Source of the DNA: Straminergon stramineum
Lineage: Eukaryota; Streptophyta; Bryopsida; Hypnales; Calliergonaceae
Reading direction: 5' to 3'
Assembly (NCBI GenBank): GCA_963920665.1
Contig: OY987271.1
Coordinates: 6,885,350-6,949,349 of the forward strand
Length of the DNA: 64,000 nucleotides
A program made the translations under genes and the position numbers. Positions 24,906-36,700 of this stretch are shown here, piece after piece; the stretch's first letter is position 1; each line of letters starts with the position of its first letter. The notes under the pieces are model-generated. The model searched no databases. It saw only the letters and a program-made list of their open reading frames with translations, and was not told the origin of the DNA.

Positions 24906-27900
24906 TTATTGCTCCTCTTCTTCCTCTTCGTCCCCTTCTTTTATGTATTGTTGGGCAGGTGCAGTAGCAGGTCGGTTGGCACATGCTCGCAATGCTTCAA
25001 ATGCTCGCATACTCTCAGGATCGAATCCTCCAGCAAACTGCGTGGTAGTTCCAGAAAAGGTGAATATGTGAGATTGAATGTAATACCAGTATCCAAAGTC
25101 AAAAACAGTTCAACTAAAGACGGTGCAGGACTTTCAACATTTTGAACAAGATCCGCTCCGCTCATGCAGATTTGACCTGCCCTGACTAGATCAAAACACT
25201 CAAAAGTTGCAGTCAAAATGACAAATTAAATGCTGAAACAGGAGTTCCCTTATAACTTGAAACGATTGGTTTTTGACATGATCCCCATGACTAGCTTTGA
25301 AAGTCTTTTACGGCTGTGACAACCTTGTAGGTCCAATATTAGAGTTGAAATTCTATGCCGTATCAACCATTATTCGTACAAGATTTAATCGAATGCATAT
25401 CAGTATTCACAATGTGCATCACACGCTGTAAGAAAACCAAATGCATTTGAGGAGATACAGCAATAAAAAATAGGTCAAGAGTACCTGGTGGACTCGGAAT
25501 GCAAAGCGGACTCCCTGAAGCAATAGAAATTCACGCACAGGCTCGTTGATAGCGCCCGCATGTTCAAGCTCTGTGGAAACTCGTTTCATGTACAGACGGG
25601 CCAGTTTCACTGAAGCTAGCTTGATCTACAGCACATTTTATGCATCAAGAGTCAGTCTCCATTCTCATCCTATGTTACGACAGAAAACTAAGCACACATA
25701 GTGATGGGTTGTCGTAAAAACATGCAGTCAACAAGATTGAAAATCGCTTCTAGAAAAGGTCAGTTGGTCCCTTAATTTTACACTTCCTCTCTAAAGACAC
25801 CCCTCCATCACTAGAGATGTAGGGAGATAGCAAACGGAAGGCCGGGAGACACACCTTGCCTACAACACCAGAGTCGAGCATCCATTGGATTGGAATGCTA
25901 AATTCTCTGTAGCGAGCCATTGCCATGTCCCGTGTTCTTAGCAGACCAAATACACTCTGCTCCACTCTGCAATAGCCACACGCACTCCTTGTAAATTTAG
26001 CATAATTTTATGGTCTGGGAATCTAAAACTATATAAATTTTACCTATCTCTGCATTTCGCATAGTTGCGGAGCCTTACTAATATGAACCTTGCAAAACAT
26101 GATTTAGGAAGGGAGCCGGGTATCATTTGACTCCAATCGAGATACGACGATTTCAGTTGAGCTATATTTCAACACAGATTAAAACATTGCTTATATGGTT
26201 CTCGTATTTGCTATGATACCCTTATAAAATGTATTCAATTCCCAATGCCTGTTTCTACTTCATGCCCGACATTGTATGATTTTCTGGACCTGAAAATGGT
26301 GGAATATTCTACCCTCAATGATCGAATTCTGGAGAAAATGAAACCGTGCAGAATAATGAATTAGGACTAGAATTCACAAGAATGGAAGCAATCGAGCCTC
26401 TAAACTCCTGTTTAAGAACATTCAGAAGGAACTTACTTCTCCAACATGGACAGCATCTTCCTCAGGGCCTTATCACATGGCACCTCTGGTCGATCTTCGA
26501 GCTTAGATACTTCAGCCAGCAGTTTCGTTAGATCCTGATGCTCAAACGCAGCTTCACGCAGGGCGTCCGCCTTCCCTTCCGGCCAATCAAAATGTTTCAA
26601 AACTGCTCTTTCGTCGACCTGTTCAACAAAAGTCACACAGTTTCAAATTTCGGTCATCAGGATTCACTATCACTACTGCGAAACCCGTCGCTTTTCATTC
26701 CTTGAAATAGCGACAAAACGTGGGGTGAGTGAAAAAAGTCACAAGGGACAAATCGTGGGGCCGACTTGGATACTAACAATAGATCATTTTCAGTGAGAAG
26801 CAACACAGCTCCGGATCTCCTCAATGAAAAACGACCGGGTTCGCTCTAGTGTATGCTCAAACAGAACCAAGCAAAAGGTCGAACAGCACAAATAAACAAG
26901 CTCCTCAGCGCGAAGTCATCAATAGAAATGAGACGGGACAATGAAGACTCCAACCTGTCTAAAAAGACCACAATCCTATCGTCTGCTGTGATTCTTCTGA
27001 ACAAAATTCAGATGCAATGAACCCATTGTGATAAGAAGAGATATGATAACACGACAACATCAGTCCGGTCAGATGACGATGGACGTGCTATTACGATCTT
27101 CCTTGCTATATAGCCACTTACCAGAAAGGAGAGCTCATCATCCAGCCAACCCACGAAATCCACAACATCGGTAATGTCGTTAAACGCAGCAGCTCTCACT
27201 TCAGCTGCTAGGGACATGACGAATTCTCCTTGGGTTTCCACATCCGCCTTGATCTGCATTGAACATTACTTCGTCAGTCTCAACTCGATAAAGACAATCG
27301 ACGTAGTTGGTTTGTAACCAAAGCACTCTTTCACCAACTTGGACTAATCAAAATCCACGTTTGTGTCATTTTTGGAACGAAATAAAGTAATCATTCGAGG
27401 GCAAACTTACAGCTAACAGATGTGACGACCGATTCTCAATCTCGCCAATCATGTTATTGTGGGCACCTGGGTTGATTGCACCACCCGCCACAGCGACCTT
27501 TGCATCACGTTTCATCAGTGACTGGTAAAACTCCACTACCTCCGGAGCTCTGCTCACATCGTCAGAGTTTTTGCCTTGCATCTTTGCTAACCCTGTCGTC
27601 GGGGGAGGAGGGGGAGGAAGAGGAGGAGGTATACCAGGTCCACGAGGAGCACGAACTCCAGGTCCCCGAGGTGGAGGTGGTGGGGGTGGCGGTGGTACGC
27701 CTGGAGCTCCTCCCAATTGAGGAGAAGCTGCTGGACTAGGCTGTGGGCGAGTAGGTTTGGGAGGGGGATTCGGCTTTCGCAGTTCCCTCTTCGCAATCTG
27801 CGCAGCCGTAATAGGTCTGGATATGACTTCTGTGCGCTTCAGAATCGGCAATGACCCGAATGGCAGGTCTTGGCCTCCTTGTCGCAGCTTTTCGGACCGG

Positions 27901-30735
27901 TTCACTTTTGGCAAGCTTCTGACTTCTGCTCTTTCCTTCTCAGCAAGAACCTTTTCTCTCTCTGCTTGAGCAGCCTCCTTGAGAGCTTGTTCCCTCTCCA
28001 TAGCGGCTTTGTGTCTGTCCTTGAAAGCTGGGTACTTTGTTGAAATCTCTGATGGAACAGATTTTGCAATAACCTGGAAGGCGGCAGCAATGCTGTTTAA
28101 GCCTTCAGCACCAGTTGATGATGCTGTTTTGATTGGATCCAGATTTGAACTCGAACCGGGGGACTTTGGCTCGGACCTCGAGGACTGTTCCCCTGGTGAG
28201 GATAGATCAGAGAGAGATCTTGCCGGAGATGACGTTCCTTGAAACTGTCCTTCACCATTGCCGGCCCCATATGTGGTTGTTTGATGCGCGTCACTCGAAC
28301 TCCTGATCAAGAGAGCCTCCAGAGGTCCCTTTGAGGTCCTTTTGCTGCGACTCTTAGGGACACGGCCGTCCATTCTTTTGGAGCTCAGCACTCTCCCGCT
28401 CGAATTGTCTCCCTCGTCTTTCCTTCCCGTCCAACTCTTCAGTCGCTTGATCAAGCTATTCCTCCTTGACAAGTGGCGGGATCCCACCCCCATTTCTGAT
28501 GAAATATCACTGGAATCCTCGTAGGGACTCGACGTTTCGGACGAGGTACTCTCGTAGCCTGCTTTTTTGGAGCGTCCGGCAGGCAGATCAGGGTTAGCGT
28601 ACTGTAGCATGAGATGCTTTGCCTTCTCCTGTGACCTAGGGCTCAAGACTTTATTCAAATTCAGGGCGCTGAATTGACCATCGGGTGCCTGGTAGTTGCG
28701 CAACTCGTAGCGCAGACAAGCATTGACCCACCGCAGATACACAAGTTCCTCCACTTCGATAAATCGGTCATTCTGTAGGCCTTCAACCTGCCGAACTAAG
28801 TCTTCATTCGCGTGTCGTAAGCTTGCCAACTCTGCATCAGTCGCAGCTAGTATATCGCCCTGTAAGAACATTAAGCACAGGTTGTTAGTTGGAGTTTGAG
28901 TAAAAGTGAGTAAAAATTTGACTCAGCCGATCAAATCTCTTGAACACTTCACTGAAATGCTATGGAAATGAACAAACATACGTCTGTTCTACGGCGCAAG
29001 TATTCCATGTTTGCCTTCGCTGCATCCAATTGCACATTGAGCTCCCGTTTTTGGTACTGCAAATCCTTGTTCGTGCGCCTTAACTCAACGACTTCTATTT
29101 CCATCTCTCGCAGAGCTTGGAACTTCAGATCTGTTTCCAAGTCCCGTCTGTGAGCGTCTGCTTTCTCTGTTTCCAGCGTGGCCACGTTTTTCCTCAACAC
29201 TGAGAGCTCCGCTTCGTCGTGTCCGACTCTATTGGTTATTTGTTTCTCAAGGTCCCTAATCCGCCCCCGAGCCTCTTCGAGATCCTTCTTCAAGCCGGTG
29301 ACACTCGCTGCTTCTTCGGACAACTTCGTCGCCCTCGCTTCCAAAGTTCCGATTCGTTCTTTCAGTTTTGTTATTTGGGTATTCTTCTCTTCCTTTATTT
29401 CATGCAATTGGTTTTGCAATTTGCTCAAAACAAGTTTCTTTTCTTCTAAGCTCTCCTCAAGTCTTACGATCTGAGCGTTCTTCTCGTCCATCTCTTGCTC
29501 CAACTTCAGAAGCTCCTCCTCTTGATCTTCAAGATCATAATAATCAAGAAGCTCCGCCTCCATTCTCGACTCCTTCTGCTTGAGTACCTTCACTGTCTCC
29601 CTCAGAGCATGAAGCTCTGCAGTCTCATCGGCGAGGTTGTCTACATACTCGCCAAGAAGATAATCTGGTCCATCAGGAAACAAATCTGACGTTTGCGACG
29701 CTTTGATCCAAACGTTTCCTGTGTTTCTACATGGCATAATCGGAGCCTCTCCATTAGCACTGCGGCCTCCAGGACTCCGCGATCTTCTGCTTCCAGGACT
29801 TGGTGATCTGCTGCTTCCCTCTCTCTCTCCCCTGTTTTTAGGAACGCAAATGTGCGCATCGTCTCTACCGTCCTCCTTTGTAATGGTCTCGAAACTTTCC
29901 AACTCTGCATCTGCGAGTCCCTCAGCACCATAACTCCTCCCACTCTTAGCTGAGCTAGGACTCAACAGCCCGGGCTCCATTGAGTTAAAGAGATCATCAA
30001 ATTCCGGCAGTAACAGATTACTCTCACCACCTCCCTGGACATCTGATGATGAAGAACTTGGATTCATGCATTTCACCTCTTCCGCCTGCGAGAAATCATT
30101 TCATGGAGTAAGTTTAAACTGAAAACTTGAGCTCATCGAATGCAACGAAATTTTTGGGTAAAGGCGGCAAATACTCCGTGGTAGAGTGGTAGATATTCGT
30201 ACCGGCGTTTCCTGCTGGGTGCCATAAAGGTCCACAGTACTGCGACCTTCATCTTGAGACTTCTTTCCCTGTTCTTCATGTTCTGATCGAGTCAACCAGT
30301 CATGATGTCAAGCTTTGCTCGAGGAAAAGCAAAACCATCACTGCTGCTACCAGCGATCGCTTTTCACGGAATTTCGAATTTCAAATTTCAAAATACGAAG
30401 ATTGTCGAACCCCAGGAAAGTGAATAGCTCTTGAAGATAACGAATACAAACCTCTTCATTGTCCTGAGAGAAAACTTGTTTTCAGCTTTTCAAACTGAGG
30501 CAGCTAATCTCTCGTTACATAATCGTGATTGCGGGAGTTTCCTGTGCTGCATGAGATACAAATATTCGCTGTGCGCTGAATGCGAATAAAAGAGAGTAAC
30601 GACCAATTCAGAGAGTTGATTGTGAAGAAAAGAAGACAAACCTCGTTCAGCCGCGTCCTTCTCGTGGAGCCGCTGCCTGCTGAGTGTGACGGCCGCACCC
30701 ACTGCAGTGACCGCGAGGCCTAACCGCATAAACAT
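24906..30735 (-). CDS. CHUP1: CHUP1 copy A (chloroplast unusual positioning 1), complete
   Basis: Chloroplast outer-envelope protein that links chloroplasts to actin and drives light-induced chloroplast movement. Coding exons (minus strand): 30735-30642, 30282-30203, 30085-28982, 28859-27411, 27253-27122, 26618-26437, 25966-25855, 25625-25485, 25037-24906. All have GT/AG ends with consistent phases; total 1141 residues (Arabidopsis CHUP1 is 1004). Exon 1 gives MFMRLGLAVTAVGAAVTLS, the short hydrophobic N-terminus that anchors CHUP1 to the envelope. LLLPEFDDLF (about residues 82-91) matches a conserved CHUP1 segment. A long coiled coil spans about 210-460, and an RS/SP-rich stretch (about 150-165) precedes it. 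VEELVYLRWVNACLRYELRN is intact. A proline-rich tract (about 791-848) is the profilin/actin-linked region. EFYQSLMKR (869-877) opens the conserved C-terminal domain, which ends in an acidic tail. The exon 1 to exon 2 junction is the least certain; the rest is secure. No frame damage. About 34 kb away lies a sister copy in the same orientation. Confidence 0.94.
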
Positions 30736-31147
30736 GTAAGAAAACTCTACCTATTTCCTCTTTGATTTCATGTAAGTTACATTGCGCCCTGGCATCTCTC
30801 CGTTCACAGCACTCCTCAATCTCGGTCAGTAGTCACGCAGCAATTCTCTCACTCGAAATTTTTTCTTCTTCCAGAAACAGAGATACTCTGCCATATCCGA
30901 AGCCTCGCCGGTTCATATTCTGCAGGATTTCTTGGTTTTCGTGTGGCGACTTTCTTGAAGTTTCTCACATTCTCGTTTGAATCCGCACGTATGGGACCTG
31001 CAGTCGAAGGGTAATTTGAATCCGTAATTATGTCACCTTCTTGTTGTTACCGTTTTCTTTTGAAACATGGCATTGGCATTCAAGACACAGCTCGTACACG
31101 TATGTGCGGTTTAGAAATTTGCTTCTCATGTTTGACTTGGGTTTTCC
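30736..31147 (-). promoter_or_regulatory. Upstream region of CHUP1 copy A
   Basis: About 400 bases between the CHUP1 start codon and the first TTAA element. It is less AT-rich than the repeats beyond. I could not identify a TATA box or a certain transcription start. A 72-codon plus-strand frame (30762-30980) lies here and is not thought real. It probably holds the 5' UTR and core promoter. Confidence 0.35.
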
Positions 31148-31151
31148 TTAA

Positions 31152-31381
31152 CCCTAGAAGGGCCTGAAAGCCCTTTGAGGCCGTATAGTATATCATGTAT
31201 TTGGTGGTATTTGATCAGGAAAACATTGACCAAATACTTTTCAGTACAAAGTAAACTAATGATCATGATAGTATGTAAATAAAAATGTATCATAACTCAT
31301 CTATTAAACCACAATTGAAGAGTTATAAAGCTAAATATAGTTCATATAGAGGGACCCCAAGGGCCAAGGGTCTTTCAAGGA
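31152..31381 (+). mobile_element. Short TTAA-flanked element (230 bp)
   Basis: Begins CCCTAGAAGGGCCTGAAAG after TTAA (31148-31151). Ends with the complement of TCCTTGAAAGACCCTTGG before TTAA (31382-31385). The termini are imperfect inverted repeats. The left end CCCTAGAA is close to the known piggyBac terminus type. The right TTAA also serves as the left TTAA of the next element. Confidence 0.6.
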
Positions 31382-31385
31382 TTAA

Positions 31386-32515
31386 CCCTAAAAGGATGGG
31401 CCTATGACCACTGTTGTAGAACCACACATTACCAACCAAGCCCCGTGGACAATATATAGGTAATGGGAAATTCAACAAAGAGATGACGGATATCTAACCA
31501 TTGGTTCTTTGGTTTCCAACCATCTTCTAGCCATTGTGGTTATGACACATGTGCTTCGTTTTGAGAGCCATGTAGTCTTTAGATGAGTAGTGATGGAAGA
31601 ATCTATATGTTGGGGATGAGTGCAAGCCTACTTTTGGCTTCTACAATTCATAACAATTTAAATCTCAAGAAAAAAATTATGAAAATTTGACAATGCCCAT
31701 CATTTCTCTCTCTCTACATGGCAAAAAATTAACATTGCCTTCTACTACTCTAGATCATGCATAGAATGCTTAAGTCATTGGTAATGGGTGGTTCTACTAT
31801 ATTTGAAACTTCAAAGTTCTTCTCTATATGCTCCTATTTTGCAAGTACATATGAATGAAATTTTTTATATTTATTTTTTAGAAGAATAATTACATGTCTT
31901 CTATTGTATAAATAATTCATATTTCACTTTTTTTTATTGTGAAAATTTGAAATTACTTGGTGAGTTTTTGAAAATAAAAGTGAGAAATTTATATCAAATG
32001 CAGAATATACTTAAAAAATCTGAAAAATTCTCCATAGGTGTGTATTATAGTGTGGAATGTCTTGACGCCAATCAATTTATCATGTCATTTAAATGTTTTT
32101 TTTAAACTCCATGGTTTTAGGCCTAAAATTCAAATTGCAATAAAATTTTGAAATTTTGAAATGTTATAGTGTTTTACATTGGAGTAGAAACTAGACTTGA
32201 TAATATTTAATGTATTAGTTGGTTTCAAATTCCAATAAAGTTATTTTTTATTGCCAAAAAACAAATCAAGGAAAAGAGTAGAAATTGCCAAAATACATTA
32301 GATGGTCATTTGTGGATTTGCCACTTTCTTGCTTATGAAAGTCAAAAAATATCACAAGAGGGGAGTATTCAAAACAAGTAATTGAAAATTGGTTCAAGGA
32401 ACAACAAGAGCAACCCAAAGAAGGGGATGAAAAAATATTTCATTCCATCTTTGAAGCCTAATTGAAAGCTTGAAATCATTCAAAGGATATGAAACATCCT
32501 CTTAGCCATTTAGGG
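31386..32515 (+). mobile_element. TTAA-flanked element adjoining the previous one (1130 bp)
   Basis: Left end CCCTAAAAGGATGGGCC after the shared TTAA (31382-31385). Right end is the complement of CCCTAAATGGCTAAGAGG before TTAA (32516-32519). The interior is AT-rich with no frame of note and does not match family A by eye. A third variant of the same terminal class. Confidence 0.6.
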
Positions 32516-32519
32516 TTAA

Positions 32520-34278
32520 AGTGAACCAATTGCATTAATTCCGATTCTATTTGCATTTACAAGTGGTGTACCTTTTTATTTTGCAATGGACTTATTGGAT
32601 ATATAGGGACATAATTGATATGAGAGTGGTAATAGACATTTTTGTTTTTGATTTTTTGTTGTATACAAGTTACTTTAATTATTACAAGAGTTTAAATAGT
32701 TGAGATCCCTTCATACAAATTTAGATGAACATTGCATAAATGCAATCTGCTTAAACTCTTAGAGTGAATATTTGGATAAATTTTAGATGAAATTTGGATG
32801 ACAATCATACCATTTGAGATAGCATGAAAATAGCATAAACCACATTATGTTGATTTTATCTAAAACACTCTAAACCTCTCTATATATGAGCCTCGCAAAT
32901 GTACAAGATTCTATAATTAATGCAAGTTAGTATTGTTACTTTAGGGGGCAATAATTGAATTCACTAGTGTAGCATGTAATTTTATCTTATTTTCTTGGTG
33001 TCTAGGAAAAAACTATACACTCCAAAATAATACATGCATGCCATTTATAGAAGAGCATTTAAGATTTTGATAGCAATCAATTTGAATGCAACATTAACAA
33101 CATCCACATGTGGGTAGAATAGGAGATATTATTGTATTGGTTGTTTGAGGACAAAAAATTTAGAGTAAAGAACTTGGAGCACAACAAAATTTGCATTTGT
33201 ACTCAAGGATGAGATAACAAAGCTTCTAACTAAAGATACAATTTTTTTTATCATAGGAGTCACAAATGGCACTCATTGGGGGGGGATTGAATGAGGCATA
33301 GTCATTTTCTTTTGAGGTTGTTAATGAATGTAGATGGAATAGTTTTGATGGGTGAACTAGTTGGAGAATGTCTACACCAATGTTTAGGCTTGGTCTCCTT
33401 CAAAAAATCTTTTAAAGGTGTAGATATTGGTTATATTTTCTAATTTGAATATAAATATTTTAGAATAAATCATGATTACTAATAGTATTAATAGGTGTTT
33501 TACAATCATAGTAGAAAAAATAATTTTTTATGAAGGAAAATCCAAATATTTTCTCATGACCCTTTTTCTTGTATCTCTGTAATTTCTATAATTTTAATGT
33601 GCTAAGTATCAAATCATTTCAAGAGGTATAAATGTATGAAAAGATGATTTCCAAAAATATTAATTATCACTTGCATTTTGGGTTTGCCTTGTCTTTTGAG
33701 TGGATAGGATAGTCACTCTTGGGTAATCAATCTAATTCATTTTTAGATTATTTATTTTTTCTACCTCAAACCCCCCACCCCCTTATTTGTATTTTTTCCA
33801 GACAATCCTTCTTGCAATCAATATGGGATTGTGTGATTTTAGTATGTATATTGTATGTCTATATCCATATTCTGTATGTCCCTATTCCATATCATATGCT
33901 TGTGTTTTGTGTCATATCCGTATTTGAATTTCCATATTCTATATCCATATTCCAATCAACGACAATGGAGGGGGTCCAATTTTATGGTAAACTCATTGAT
34001 GGTGGGGGATTTTTTGAACTTGGAAGGGGAGGGAGGGAGGAAGGAATGTCCGCCTCATCACTGTTGCTATTTCCCCCCCCTCAAAAATAGGAAAATCAAT
34101 GGCAAGGGTTGTCGGGGATCCCTCAATCAACGATTCCCATTTTTCTTTGAAGGAAGGGAGGAACCAATCCACATGGTTTTCTAATCATAGAAGATAGTCA
34201 TTTTCATGCACCTTTTCAATGAAGAGGATTTACTTGAATACAATATGTTTCTACGCAAACACATACACAATGTTATGT
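32520..34278. other. Intergenic, nothing recognised
   Basis: AT-rich sequence. 33830-33960 has a simple repeated 'CCATATTC/CCATAT' pattern. The plus-strand frames at 33719-34090 and 33855-34184 cross this and a G-rich stretch, and look like low-complexity chance frames. Confidence 0.4.
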
Positions 34279-34282
34279 TTAA

Positions 34283-34910
34283 TTCTTAAATGCCCAAGGC
34301 ACCAAATTTGGGTGTCAACAATACTTTGAAGTTAGATAAAACCTAACCAAGTTTTTTTGAGTAATTTATATATTTGAAGTCTAGTTTTAGCACCAAAAAT
34401 CTAATTGAAAGAATTATTGATTATGAATTCTCTATTCAAGATTTTGTGCAAGGGTGTCTGTTGCAATCTCGACTTTCCACAATGTTGGAGTGGCTCTTGA
34501 AAATGAACCTCAAATACACTAGATCTTCGAGAAAAAATCACATTCAAAATTCATTTAAAAAAAATTGTAGAGTGGATTTTGAGAAGTCATAAATTGATTC
34601 GGGTTATGCATGTTAGGCCCTTTAACCTCATATTGTTTTGGTGACTAGTTTTTTAGATTTGACATGTGAAAAGAGGTTTGAAAGACTTCAAATCACTTTT
34701 GCGGTTACAACACCCTCATGATCAAACATTATAATCTTTTAATCCATAAGTGCTATTGTTATCTTTTCTTTTCCTATGTGATCTATAACATGTCTAGCTT
34801 GAATTTGTATGGTTAATTTTTTTTTAAAATTAATAAAACTTATCAAATGATGGATTTTTGTTCAATTTATAGCAAATTCCAAGAAGCTCAAAAATGGCCA
34901 TGGGCATAAG
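34283..34910 (+). mobile_element. Decayed TTAA element, family B copy 2
   Basis: TTAA at 34279-34282 is followed by TTCTTAAATGCCCAAGGC, matching the left end of the family B element at 54117. The interior runs in parallel with that copy (GATTTTGTGCAAGGG, GGTTATGCATGTTAGGCCC, TAGCAAATTCCA). The right end is eroded to GGCCATGGGCATAAG, without TTAA. It lacks the 172 bp CACTA insert found in the other copy. Confidence 0.65.
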
Positions 34911-36700
34911 AAAGTGTGGAAGAAATTTTAGAAATTTTGTAGATTACAATTGTGTGGATTGCAAGATATTTGTGTTTGAAGCGAAGAAAAGTGGGTTCTT
35001 CTACACAATTGCACCTTGCTCAAGTAGATTTTCAAGCTTAGAATCTTCTTAGCTTAAAATGTTTTAGTATAAATATTGATTTAAAAAATATGTTGAGGGA
35101 CTGAGTTGAAAGGCTAGGAATTTAAGAAAAAATACAATTGATTTTCATTCTTTAAGAAATTATTGTGTAGAAGTAGATACAAGATTGAAGAAAAATCTAA
35201 ATTGTCAATAGGTTTAAGATGGAATTGAAAAACAATAATTTCAATAGTGAGATTGTTCTAGTAAGCAAAAAAAATCTTGCAAAACTCTTTTTCTGAAAAA
35301 TTGAAAAAAATTGTGCTTAAAGATGAATCTAATAAGTTATTTTTTTAGACAATGGTTAGATTGCCCCCCAAATAAGATTGTCTATAACTTTTTCATCAAT
35401 AGTCCAAATAGAATGAATCAAATCTTTCTATATATACAAAAATATTTTCTATGTGAAACAAAATTTCTAAATTTTATTTTTAATTTAAAAAAAATTGTGC
35501 TACCCCAAAATGTGCATATACACTCTCTTTACAGATGACAAGGACTCTTATATATTAAACCCCCTCAATCTGCCTCTCGTAGGGGAAAACTTACAATTTT
35601 ATCACATGCAAAGCTCAAACATCTTGTATGAAAAGGAACAAAGATCATGGGGGACTTCAAAGGTATGTTTGAGAGGATAAACAACAAGAAACAACTCCTT
35701 GTAATTGGAGACCTTCTAGCAAAAGGGTAAACCTTGATATGACCATGAACTTTTTTCATCAAAAACACTTGAAAATTGCCATTTCTATTGTAAATAGCAA
35801 ACAACTTTGAAAATTATTCTTTTGCATATCTAACTAGAGGATCTTGCACTAGATTAATGGAAGAATGTGTAGGAGGAATTTTGCAAACTTTGATTGTATA
35901 GATTACAAGATATTTGCTTTTACAATGAAAAACAAAACAATGCTAGGATGTGAGCCTTGAGCATATATATAAGTAGACATTCTACAACCATTGAAGGTGC
36001 TTATAGTATGAACATCTATAATACAGGTATCTATAACATAGTTACACTATAGTCATTAGAGGCTCATAAGCTTATGCTCCTAGGTTCACATGATAGGACC
36101 CCTTTGGAAAAAACAAGTTTTTTGCACCTTGCATAACTAGATTATTTGTCTTTCAATCTTCTTAATTAAATTTTTTTTAAATACAAGTTCAAATAAAAAA
36201 AAATTGATTATAAAGAATTGAGTTGAGAGTCCAAAAAAATGGAAATAAGAATCATTTCATTTTTATTCTTACAAATTTTCTTAATTAGAAATAAATATAA
36301 GATAGAAGGAAAAACTAAATTATTAATAGCTCCAAGATAGAATTGAAACACACTAATTCCAACAATGATAGTGTTCTAGCAAGTAAACTAAACGTCATAG
36401 AATTATTTTTTGAGAATTTGTGAAAATTCAATTAAAAAATCCAATAAAAAGTTTTTTTAAGAAGTTTCTATGACTTCCTACAAAACAAGAAGATCCATAA
36501 CCTTCATGTTATTGATCCAAATGGAATGAAACTAAACTTTATATGTAGACAAAATTACATCTTGTGGGAAACAAATATTAATATTTTTTTTTCAAATTTT
36601 TGAAGGGTGTTTTTGTTGCTCAATGACTTCAAAATTGGGCTTTAGAAGGTGTAATTTTTGCTCCCAAGCATTGATTGAAATTGAAATCATACTCCGAGAA
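34911..36700. repeat. Two diverged copies of an AT-rich repeat
   Basis: About 34920-35560 and 35870-36640 share, in order, GATTGCAAGATATTTG or GATTACAAGATATTTG, an 'AGTTGAGAG/AGTTGAAAGG' stretch, an 'AAGATGGAATTGAAA / AAGATAGAATTGAAACACA' stretch and 'AATGGAATGA' or 'AATAGAATGA'. Part of it (around 36300-36350) also appears inverted at 58200-58260. The repeats resemble the right half of the TTAA families but no termini were found. Confidence 0.4.

Noticed and set aside
24909..25145. Plus-strand frame similar at both CHUP1 3' ends (also 59297-59536)
   Set aside because: It is antisense to the conserved last CHUP1 exon in both copies, so its conservation is secondary.
27476..27969. Plus-strand open frames within CHUP1 copy A
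   Set aside because: They are antisense to the proline-rich exon; E/G/V runs are the mirror of CCN proline codons.
30452..30463. 12-base micro-exon as part of the main CHUP1 mRNA
   Set aside because: With exon 1 in its CHUP1 frame it gives an immediate stop. Skipping it and joining to 30282 keeps the frame. It is listed as a low-interest alternative only.
33719..34184. Overlapping plus-strand frames of 123 and 109 codons
   Set aside because: They cross simple 'CCATATTC' and G-rich low-complexity DNA and show no conserved features.
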